Assembly: GCA_017462425.1 (NCBI GenBank) | Contig: JAFTRD010000148.1 | Span: 1 to 5,190 of the forward strand | DNA: 5,190 bases | Direction: 5' to 3' | Origin: Clostridia bacterium | Lineage (GTDB): Bacteria; Bacillota_A; Clostridia; Christensenellales; Borkfalkiaceae | Part shown: in pieces, positions 1 to 5,190 of the stretch | Position numbering within the stretch: position 1 is the stretch's first letter | Layout of the letters: each line of letters starts with the position of its first letter | Notes under the pieces: model-generated | What the model was told of the DNA's origin: nothing | Seen by the model: only the letters and a program-made list of their open reading frames with translations | Databases searched by the model: none | Program-made: the position numbers and the translations under genes

Positions 1-770
1 AAAAGTACTGCCTTGCTGGCAGAAACCAAGCTGCCCATCCAGTGCATCTTTGCGCCCGTGTGATAGAGGGGCGGGATACATAAAAACACGTCGTCACGGG
101 TCTGAGAATGGTGCTTTTGTTCCACCGTTGCGGCGTGCATTAAAGCGCGGTGCGCATGCAGTATTGCCTTTGGAAAGCCCGTCGTGCCGCTGGAAAAATA
201 GATAGCGCCGTCGTCGTCGTCCGAAATTTCAACGTCGGGGGATACGGAGGAGTAATTATTCACCTGTTCGTCGTAGCTTTCAGCGAAGGTAGGGCAGAAA
301 TTTCCGCCTACGTAGAATAGACTTCTGTACTTACCGATGTCGTCTGCAATTTCTTCCACACGTCCGATAAATTCGGGACCGAACAGTAAAATATTCACTT
401 CGGCAAGCTCTACGCAATATTTTATTTCCTGCGCTGTGTAGCGGAAATTTAAGGGTACCGCCAGAGCGCCCGTCTTTAATATACCGAAATAGATGGGTAG
501 CCATTCCAGGCAGTTCATCAATAAAATTCCCACCTTGTCTCCTTTTTTAACGCCACGGGAGAGGAGCATATTGGCAAAACGGTTTGCTTTTTCGTTGAAT
601 ACGCTCCAGGTAATCTCTCTGCGGTAGTCGCTTAAAGGATTCCCTTCTACTAAGGAGTATTCACGCCAGGTACGGCGGCTTTTTTCCTGAATATCGGGGT
701 TCAGCTCTACAAGCGCAACGTCATGGGGGTAGAGCGATGCGTTTCTTTCCAATAATTGTGTAAGGGGCAT
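1..770 (-). CDS. AMP-forming acyl-CoA synthetase/ligase, 3' end beyond window
   Basis: This is the N-terminal 256 codons of an ANL-superfamily (AMP-binding) acyl-CoA synthetase, which activates a carboxylic acid with ATP to an acyl-adenylate and then forms the CoA thioester in the cytoplasm. The ATG at 768-770 opens MPLTQLLERN and has an AAGGA site 8 bases upstream. The region around residues 54-110 (ITWSVFNEKANRFANMLL, then GILLMNCLEWLPIYFGILKTG) is the usual N-terminal domain of FadD-like ligases. The P-loop (A3) motif YFSSGTTGFPKA lies at about 191-202, preceded by an acidic run DDDD, and the A4-like segment PPLYHTGAKMHWMG lies at about 233-246. The adenylation A5-A8 motifs and catalytic lysine domain would be beyond the window, so intactness cannot be judged. 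It is the last visible gene of the ior cluster, 21 bases after the PaaK-like gene. The substrate is not evident; medium/long-chain, branched or aromatic acids are all possible. Confidence 0.93.
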   Translation of the reverse strand, partial: MPLTQLLERNASLYPHDVALVELNPDIQEKSRRTWREYSLVEGNPLSDYRREITWSVFNEKANRFANMLLSRGVKKGDKVGILLMNCLEWLPIYFGILKTGALAVPLNFRYTAQEIKYCVELAEVNILLFGPEFIGRVEEIADDIGKYRSLFYVGGNFCPTFAESYDEQVNNYSSVSPDVEISDDDDGAIYFSSGTTGFPKAILHAHRALMHAATVEQKHHSQTRDDVFLCIPPLYHTGAKMHWMGSLVSASKAVL

Positions 771-778
771 AAAAATTT

Positions 779-783
779 TCCTT
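779..783 (-). promoter_or_regulatory. Ribosome binding site of the second acyl-CoA ligase
   Basis: AAGGA on the minus strand, 8 bases before the ATG at 770. It lies in the 21-base gap after the PaaK-like stop codon, which supports separate initiation within one polycistronic message. The flanking sequence ACAAGGAAAA is shared with the site in front of the PaaK-like gene. Confidence 0.75.
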
Positions 784-791
784 GTTTGTTT

Positions 792-2090
792 TTAGTATAA
801 TTTTCTCTTGTCAATAACTCTGACGGCTTTTCCTTCGCTGCGTACGATGCTCTTAGGCGGCAGTAAATGTACGTTTGCGCCAATTCCGAGCATGGAGCGG
901 ATTGCCTTTTCCAGATTGGAGTTTGCCGCCTTCAAGGACTTCTCGTCCGTGGGCATGGAGGGGAGTAATTCTACGTTGACGTCCAACGTATCGGTGTTGT
1001 TGGCGCGGTCTACTAAAATCTGATAGTTTGCCTCGTAGCCGTTCTGTAAAAGCACCGTTTCAATCTGCGAGGGGAATACGTTTACGCCACGGATAATCAT
1101 CATATCGTCGCTTCTGCCCATGGGCTTGCTCATCTTAATCAGCGTTCTGCCGCAGGAGCATTTTTTACGGGACAATACACAGATATCCTTGGTTCTGTAA
1201 CGTAAAAGCGGGAAGCCTTCCTTATCCAAAGCGGTAAATACCAGCTCGCCCTTTTCCCCGTCGGGCAATACTTCGCCCGTTTCGGGATTGATGATTTCAG
1301 GATAGAAATGATCTTCGTTGATGTGCATACCCGTCTGTTCCGAGCATTCAAAGGATACTCCGGGACCGGAGGTTTCGGTCAAGCCGTAAATATCGTACGC
1401 CTTGATGCCCAGTTTTCTTTCAATATCACGGCGCATTTCTTCCGTCCACGCTTCTGCGCCGAAGATACCCGCTTTTAATTTAATTTTATCACGGAAGCCC
1501 TGTTCTTCAATGGATTCCGCAAGATAGAGCGCATACGAAGGCGTGCAGCAGAGAATGGTAGATTCCAAATCGACCATAAACTGAATTTGTCTGTCCGTGT
1601 TACCAGAGGAGGTGGGAATGGTCAACGAACCGACTCTGTGAGAGCCGCCGTTCAAGCCGGGACCGCCCGTGAACAAGCCGTAGCCGTAGCTTACCTGTAC
1701 CACGTCGTTTTTATCCCCGCCGGCAGCCACCATAGCACGGGCGCAGCAGTCTTCCCAGATGTCCAGGTCGTGCTGGGTGTAAAAGGCTACTACACGCTTA
1801 CCCGTCGTACCGCTGGTAGACTGGATACGTACGCATTCGGAAAGGGGCTTGCCCATTAAGCCGTAAGGATACGCTTCCCTCAAATCGTCCTTGGTGAGGA
1901 AGGGGAGAAGGTGTAAATCGTCCACGCTTTTGATATCCTCGGGTTTTACGCCCTTTTCGTCCATTTTCTTGCGGTAATATTCCACGTTGTCGTATACGTG
2001 TTTTACCTGTTTTACAAGTCTTTCGTTTTGTAAAGTGCGCATATCCTCAAAGGACATGGTTTCCTGTTCGGGTTGATAAAATCTGTTCAT
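792..2090 (-). CDS. paaK: Phenylacetate-CoA ligase family protein (PaaK-type arylacetate-CoA ligase)
   Basis: This AMP-forming ligase is expected to convert phenylacetate or a related arylacetate, ATP and CoA to arylacetyl-CoA, AMP and pyrophosphate. From the ATG at 2090 it is 432 residues, the normal PaaK length. Visible motifs: P-loop STSGTTGK at about 91-98; GAEAWTEEMR near 211-220; YGLTET (A5) at 235-240; YRTKD (the adenylate ribose-binding region) at 298-302; RSDDMMIIRGVNVFPSQIE at 326-344, the PaaK form of the hinge motif; and SEGKAVRVIDKR near the C-terminus, with the likely catalytic lysine at 421. Cys249, His256, Cys311 and Cys313 could form a metal site. A TTG at 2091-2093 directly precedes the ATG and could also serve as start; ATG is preferred, 10 bases from AAGGA. 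The gene follows iorB by 48 bases, and the iorAB context supports an arylacetate substrate. The exact acid (phenylacetate, indoleacetate, 4-hydroxyphenylacetate) is inferred, not shown. Confidence 0.93.
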   Translation of the reverse strand: MNRFYQPEQETMSFEDMRTLQNERLVKQVKHVYDNVEYYRKKMDEKGVKPEDIKSVDDLHLLPFLTKDDLREAYPYGLMGKPLSECVRIQSTSGTTGKRVVAFYTQHDLDIWEDCCARAMVAAGGDKNDVVQVSYGYGLFTGGPGLNGGSHRVGSLTIPTSSGNTDRQIQFMVDLESTILCCTPSYALYLAESIEEQGFRDKIKLKAGIFGAEAWTEEMRRDIERKLGIKAYDIYGLTETSGPGVSFECSEQTGMHINEDHFYPEIINPETGEVLPDGEKGELVFTALDKEGFPLLRYRTKDICVLSRKKCSCGRTLIKMSKPMGRSDDMMIIRGVNVFPSQIETVLLQNGYEANYQILVDRANNTDTLDVNVELLPSMPTDEKSLKAANSNLEKAIRSMLGIGANVHLLPPKSIVRSEGKAVRVIDKRKLY

Positions 2091-2100
2091 CAATTTCTTT

Positions 2101-2105
2101 TCCTT
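2101..2105 (-). promoter_or_regulatory. Ribosome binding site of the PaaK-like gene
   Basis: AAGGA on the minus strand, within ACAAGGAAAAG. It is 7 bases from the TTG at 2093 and 10 bases from the adjacent in-frame ATG at 2090. Either spacing would work, so the site does not decide between the two starts; ATG is chosen as the stronger initiation codon. Confidence 0.65.
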
Positions 2106-2138
2106 GTATACTTTAATATTTATATATTTATCTTTTTA

Positions 2139-2720
2139 TTATTTCGTTTCGCTATTTCTGCCCAAATCAAAGGCTTTTAAATTGAGCTCCACAAACTTTT
2201 GGGGAACGCACTCACGGATTGCCTGTTTCCAATCCTCTACGGGGAAGTCGAAGTAATTGGAAAGTCTGCCCATCAGTACGATATTTACGGCTTTCGTATT
2301 TCCTGCCGCTGCGGCAAGGCTCAGACAATCGAAGGCGTCAATCTTCACGCCGAGGTTTTGTATTTTTTCCACTAAGTTTTCGGGGTACTGCATAGCGCCG
2401 GTAATTACGGGCATGGGGTCGGTCTGTTGGGTATTGACCACCATCTGTCCGTCTGCTTTTAAATATTCCGTCCAACGTGCGGCTTCCAAAAGCTCGAACG
2501 CCACGATACAGTCTGCTTCGCCCTTGTCAATGATGGGGGAGTATACCTTATCGCCGTAGCGCACGTAGGTTACCACGCTGCCGCCTCGTTGGCTCATGCC
2601 GTGTACTTCGGATACCTTTACGTCGTAACCGTATTTCAAAAGCATATGCCCTAAAAGCTTACTTGCAAGGAGCGAACCCTGTCCGCCCACGCCTACTATC
2701 ATAATATTTCTGGTTTCCAT
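2139..2720 (-). CDS. iorB: Indolepyruvate:ferredoxin oxidoreductase, beta subunit
   Basis: The 193-residue protein is the small subunit of indolepyruvate ferredoxin oxidoreductase, which with IorA oxidatively decarboxylates arylpyruvates to arylacetyl-CoA using CoA and ferredoxin. It consists of one 2-oxoacid oxidoreductase gamma-type (POR) domain. The N-terminal glycine-rich motif IMIVGVGGQGSLLASKLLG (about 6-24) and the hallmark segment SEVHGMSQRGGSVVTYVRYG (about 37-56) are typical of IorB, and the length matches the family. No iron-sulfur motif or TPP motif is present, as expected, since these sit in IorA. The ATG at 2720 lies 20 bases after the iorA stop. The order iorA-iorB is conserved in many anaerobic bacteria and archaea. 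The protein ends in a polar tail, GRNSETK. Confidence 0.96.
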   Translation of the reverse strand: METRNIMIVGVGGQGSLLASKLLGHMLLKYGYDVKVSEVHGMSQRGGSVVTYVRYGDKVYSPIIDKGEADCIVAFELLEAARWTEYLKADGQMVVNTQQTDPMPVITGAMQYPENLVEKIQNLGVKIDAFDCLSLAAAAGNTKAVNIVLMGRLSNYFDFPVEDWKQAIRECVPQKFVELNLKAFDLGRNSETK

Positions 2721-2733
2721 AATGAATCGTGTA

Positions 2734-2740
2734 CCCTCCC
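2734..2740 (-). promoter_or_regulatory. Ribosome binding site of iorB
   Basis: The purine run GGGAGGG on the minus strand begins right after the iorA stop codon and lies 13 bases before the iorB ATG. The spacing is longer than the usual 6-10 bases, but the core is strong and no better start is seen. A ribosome ending iorA would cover this site, so translation of the two subunits may be coupled. Confidence 0.6.
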
Positions 2741-4474
2741 TTATTCTTCCTTAATGGCGTCAAATTTGCACAGCTGTTTGCATACGCCGCAGCCGAGGCA
2801 TAAGGTCTTGTCTATCACCGCTTTTCCGTTCTTCATGCTAATAGCGGGGCAGCCCAGCTTCATGCACGCCTTACAGCTCTTGCAATTGCCTTCGCAAACG
2901 GTCAGGGGCGGGTTGTGCTTAACGGTTTTCAAAAGCGCGCAGGGGCGGCGGCTGATAATTACGGAAGGCGCTTCTACGCTCAATTCTTCTTTGAGTACCT
3001 TTTCGGTTTCTGCAAGGTCGTAAGGGTCTACCACGCATACTCGTTCAAAGCCCATGGCGTGGCACAGCGCCTCCAAGTCAATCTTACCGGCGGGATCGCC
3101 TTTAATGTTGTAGCCCGTAGTCGGGTTTTGCTGGTGTCCGGTCATACCCGTAATGGAGTTGTCTAAAATAAGTACGGTAGAATTGCTCTGGTTATAGGCA
3201 ACGTTGGCAAGCCCGGTCATGCCCGAGTGCATAAAGGTACTGTCGCCGATTACCGCAACCGATTTTCCCTCGCTCTCTTTGCCGAGCGCTTTATTAAAGC
3301 CGTGAACGGCGGGAATGGACGCACCCATACAGGTAGAAACGTCCAAAGCAAACAGGGGAGCGGTTGCGCCCAACGTGTAACAGCCGATGTCGCCGAATAC
3401 CGTACACTTATGCTTGGACAGGAGATAGAACATACCTCTATGCGGACAGCCTGCGCACATTGCAGGGGGGCGCAAGGGGATATTTTCGTCTAATTTTTTG
3501 CCCGTGGGAACGTCTTTGCCGAACGCTGCGGCAATCATGTTCTGGGAATATTCTCCGTCCAAAGGCAATACGTCCTTGCCCAAAACGTTCAAGCCCAACC
3601 GTTTACAATGCTCTTCGATAATAGGGTCAAGCTCTTCGATAACGGCAAGTTTTTTTACCTTGGCGGCAAACTCTTTTATCAGTTTTTCGGGCAGGGGGTG
3701 TACCATACCCAATTTCAAAACGCTGACGTCGTCGCCGAACACTTCCTTTACGTACTGGTAAGAGGTGCTGGATGTGATAATTCCAAGCTCGGTATTGCCC
3801 CATTCAATGCGGTTGAAGGACGCCGTTTCCGCATATTCTGCAAGCTTACGGGTACGCTCCTCCACCACGGGGTGTTTTCTTCTGGCGTTGCCGGGCATCA
3901 TTACGTTTTTGGGAATATCCTTCACGTAGGGCTTTACGGCAGGAACCACTCTTTCGGCGGTTTCCACCACGCTCTGCGAGTGCGCCACTCTGGTACACAT
4001 TTTTATAATGACGGGGGTGTCGAATTGTTCGGAAATCTCGTAAGCAATCTTTGCAAATTCAATGGCTTCTGCGCTGTCCGAGGGTTCTAACATAGGAACT
4101 TTTGCGGCAATAGCGTAATGACGGGAATCCTGTTCGTTCTGCGAGGAGTGCATGCCGGCGTCGTCGGCTACGCAAATTACCATACCTGCGTTTACGCCCG
4201 TGTAGGACATGGTAAACAGGGGATCGGCGGCTACGTTTAGACCTACGTGCTTCATGGCGCAAAAACTGCGCTTACCGCCCATGCATGCGCCGAAAGCGGA
4301 TTCCATGGCAACCTTTTCGTTGGGCGCCCATTCGCTGTAAATCTCGTTATATTTGGCAAGCTCTTCGGTTACTTCGGTGCTGGGCGTGCCGGGATAGGAG
4401 GACGCCACCGAACAACCTGCTTCGTACAGGCCTCTCGCCAAAGCGGCGTTGCCTAACATCAGTCGTTTCGTCAT
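2741..4474 (-). CDS. iorA: Indolepyruvate:ferredoxin oxidoreductase, alpha subunit
   Basis: The 577-residue catalytic subunit of IOR carries thiamine diphosphate and iron-sulfur clusters and, with IorB, converts arylpyruvate + CoA + oxidised ferredoxin to arylacetyl-CoA + CO2 + reduced ferredoxin. Domain order: an N-terminal pyrimidine-binding domain with LMLGNAALARGLYEAG and SSYPGTPSTEV (about 5-35) and the NEKVAMESAFGA segment (52-63); a middle transketolase-C-like domain (about 225-300); the motif PPAMCAGCPHRG (336-347); a TPP-binding domain with GDIGCYTLG (361-369) and the GDS...DN motif (410-439); and a C-terminal two-cluster ferredoxin domain. Its cysteines are 531, 534, 537 and 542 (Cx2Cx2Cx4CP) and 559, 562, 565 and 569 (Cx2Cx2Cx3C followed by Lys instead of Pro), with an extra Cys527. 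The length is near the family norm. The ATG at 4474 has AAGGAG 10 bases upstream and a strong promoter further up. It is the first gene of the cluster. The family call is secure; preference among aryl 2-oxoacids cannot be read from sequence. Confidence 0.97.
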   Translation of the reverse strand: MTKRLMLGNAALARGLYEAGCSVASSYPGTPSTEVTEELAKYNEIYSEWAPNEKVAMESAFGACMGGKRSFCAMKHVGLNVAADPLFTMSYTGVNAGMVICVADDAGMHSSQNEQDSRHYAIAAKVPMLEPSDSAEAIEFAKIAYEISEQFDTPVIIKMCTRVAHSQSVVETAERVVPAVKPYVKDIPKNVMMPGNARRKHPVVEERTRKLAEYAETASFNRIEWGNTELGIITSSTSYQYVKEVFGDDVSVLKLGMVHPLPEKLIKEFAAKVKKLAVIEELDPIIEEHCKRLGLNVLGKDVLPLDGEYSQNMIAAAFGKDVPTGKKLDENIPLRPPAMCAGCPHRGMFYLLSKHKCTVFGDIGCYTLGATAPLFALDVSTCMGASIPAVHGFNKALGKESEGKSVAVIGDSTFMHSGMTGLANVAYNQSNSTVLILDNSITGMTGHQQNPTTGYNIKGDPAGKIDLEALCHAMGFERVCVVDPYDLAETEKVLKEELSVEAPSVIISRRPCALLKTVKHNPPLTVCEGNCKSCKACMKLGCPAISMKNGKAVIDKTLCLGCGVCKQLCKFDAIKEE

Positions 4475-4484
4475 CTATGTATTT

Positions 4485-4490
4485 CTCCTT
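4485..4490 (-). promoter_or_regulatory. Ribosome binding site of iorA
   Basis: AAGGAG on the minus strand, 10 bases before the ATG at 4474. It is the closest match to the anti-Shine-Dalgarno complement among the cluster genes and fixes the iorA start. Confidence 0.8.
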
Positions 4491-4535
4491 GTTCTGTGTA
4501 TTTTCTATAATATTTGAAATAAAACGATCTTATCT

Positions 4536-4564
4536 ATTATAGTATAAAAAACGTATTTTGTAAA
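4536..4564 (-). promoter_or_regulatory. Sigma-A-type promoter of the ior operon
   Basis: On the minus strand, TTTACA (4559-4564) and a perfect TATAAT (4536-4541) are separated by exactly 17 bases, one mismatch from the sigma-70/sigma-A consensus. Transcription would start near 4528-4530, giving a leader of about 55 bases before iorA. That is too short for a T-box or typical riboswitch, and I see no stable hairpin in it. The spacer holds an imperfect palindrome, AAAATACGTTTTTT, centred on ACGT at 4551-4554, which might be a regulator site or only AT-rich sequence. The -35 box starts 10 bases beyond the amidohydrolase stop. The promoter call rests on sequence match and position. Confidence 0.8.
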
Positions 4565-4574
4565 TAACAAATCT

Positions 4575-5190
4575 TTATAATTGCAATAATTTTTCCCCGT
4601 TTTTCCCTAAAATTTTTATTTTTTCTTCAGACGTTAAGGGTAAACTTTGAATTAAGTCCAGTTTTTCGGCGAGGTCGTCCCAGGGACTGTCCGTTCCGAA
4701 GAGTATTTTGTCTGCTCCGTGCAGCCGTACTATTTCCATAAATTTTTCTTCCGTCAGCTGTTTTTGTCGCAACGAAAGAGGAACGCTATTTCTATATTCA
4801 ATATTCCCGTAGGAGAAGGCGGTGTCTAAAAATACGTCCTGTCCGCAGAGGAATTTTTTGGTGTCTTCCCACAGCTGCCAACCGCCCATATGCGCAATAA
4901 TCATTTTTTTCGGCTTTACTTCGTCCAACACCCGTCTTGCCCGTTCGGGCGTACTCCAATCACCGGGAATACATATATCCACGCCGCCGTGTACGGATAC
5001 GATCAATCCGAGTTCGTCGGCGTAAGCGATGATGCGCTTATAGCGGATATCGTCCAGATGCACCTGTTGATAGGCGGGATGTAATTTTATTCCCTTCAAG
5101 CCGAGATCTGCAATGCGCTTTATTTCACTTTTATAATCGGGCGTATCGGGGTGCATCCCGCCCAAAGAGAAGACGCCGGTAGCGTTCGTG
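4575..5190 (-). CDS. Metal-dependent amidohydrolase (TIM-barrel, Amidohydrolase_2 type), 5' end beyond window
   Basis: This is the C-terminal 205 codons of a TIM-barrel hydrolase of the amidohydrolase superfamily, which uses bound metal to hydrolyse or decarboxylate small substrates in the cytoplasm. Visible hallmarks, in order: FSLGGMHPD with the HP pair, LGLKGIKLHPAYQ, LIVSVHGGVDI, MIIAHMGGWQLWED, VFLDTAFS, and the C-terminal ILFGTDSPWDD whose Asp is the usual catalytic/metal residue; the histidines in KLHP, VHGG and AHMGG are likely ligand or active-site residues. The reading frame stays open to the window edge (TNATGVFS precedes LGGMHP), so the TTG near 5165 is internal and not a start. 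The protein ends ...GKNGEKLLQL at the TAA at 4575-4577. No substrate can be named: this family includes decarboxylases and hydrolases and is often annotated only as a TatD-like or amidohydrolase protein. It is on the same strand as the ior genes but is separated from them by their own promoter, so a functional link is not supported. Confidence 0.88.
   Translation of the reverse strand, partial: TNATGVFSLGGMHPDTPDYKSEIKRIADLGLKGIKLHPAYQQVHLDDIRYKRIIAYADELGLIVSVHGGVDICIPGDWSTPERARRVLDEVKPKKMIIAHMGGWQLWEDTKKFLCGQDVFLDTAFSYGNIEYRNSVPLSLRQKQLTEEKFMEIVRLHGADKILFGTDSPWDDLAEKLDLIQSLPLTSEEKIKILGKNGEKLLQL

Noticed and set aside
1587..1859. 90-codon open frame on the plus strand
   Set aside because: It is antisense to the conserved N-terminal half of the PaaK-like ligase and resembles no protein family I know.
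2094..2138. AT-rich gap between iorB and the PaaK-like gene as an internal promoter or terminator
   Set aside because: TATA-like runs are present, but no -35 element sits at 16-18 bases from them, and the only inverted sequence is a weak AT palindrome without a GC stem or T-run.
2257..2559. 100-codon open frame on the plus strand
   Set aside because: It is antisense to iorB, with no ribosome binding site or family motif seen; iorB explains the sequence.
3608..4090. 160-codon open frame on the plus strand
   Set aside because: It lies entirely antisense to the iorA coding sequence, whose domains are intact. Its translation is low-complexity (rich in F, G, H) with no recognisable motif, typical of a shadow of codon bias.
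4059..4262. 67-codon minus-strand frame rich in Arg and Ser
   Set aside because: It overlaps iorA out of frame on the same strand. The Arg-rich composition is a frame-shift artefact, and iorA is continuous through it.
4475..4530. Riboswitch or T-box leader before iorA
   Set aside because: The predicted leader is only about 55 bases, AT-rich, without a stable stem or a T-box-like conserved segment.
5163..5165. TTG as the start of the amidohydrolase
   Set aside because: The frame stays open upstream to the window edge and encodes TNATGVFS, continuous with the LGGMHP segment. The TIM-barrel needs a substantial N-terminal part before this point, so the gene is cut by the window and not started here.

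Overview
The window looks like chromosomal DNA from an anaerobic, Gram-positive-type bacterium, most likely a member of the Clostridia. The reasons are an oxygen-sensitive 2-oxoacid:ferredoxin oxidoreductase, AAGGA/AAGGAG ribosome binding sites, a near-consensus sigma-A promoter and AT-rich intergenic gaps around genes of moderate GC. The lineage is an inference; no rRNA or tRNA marker is present. All five real genes lie on the minus strand, so transcription runs from high to low coordinates.

Layout in the direction of transcription: (1) the 3' part of a metal-dependent amidohydrolase (5190 to 4575, 5' end outside the window). (2) A 100-base gap with a strong promoter (TTTACA, 17 bases, TATAAT) about 10 bases past the amidohydrolase stop, followed by a leader of about 55 bases. 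(3) iorA (4474 to 2741) and iorB (2720 to 2139), the two subunits of indolepyruvate:ferredoxin oxidoreductase. (4) A PaaK-type arylacetate-CoA ligase (2090 to 792). (5) The first 256 codons of a second, FadD/acyl-CoA-synthetase-type AMP-forming ligase (770 to 1), cut by the window edge. The gaps inside the cluster are 20, 48 and 21 bases, each gene has its own Shine-Dalgarno sequence, and no hairpin terminator is visible, so the four genes very probably form one operon.

The genes make biochemical sense together. IorAB interconverts arylpyruvates (indolepyruvate, phenylpyruvate, hydroxyphenylpyruvate) with arylacetyl-CoA, CO2 and reduced ferredoxin. A PaaK-type ligase interconverts arylacetate and arylacetyl-CoA. 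Together they connect aromatic amino acids with free arylacetates. The pathway could run oxidatively (amino acid breakdown) or reductively (assimilation of arylacetate into aromatic amino acids, as described for some methanogens and anaerobes). The sequence alone does not fix the direction. The second ligase may widen the acid range.

I see no mobile element, CRISPR array, RNA gene or clearly new system. The points worth a second look are the pairing of two unrelated CoA ligases with IorAB, the cysteine pattern of the IorA ferredoxin domain, a possible metal site in the PaaK homologue, and the promoter with a small palindrome in its spacer.
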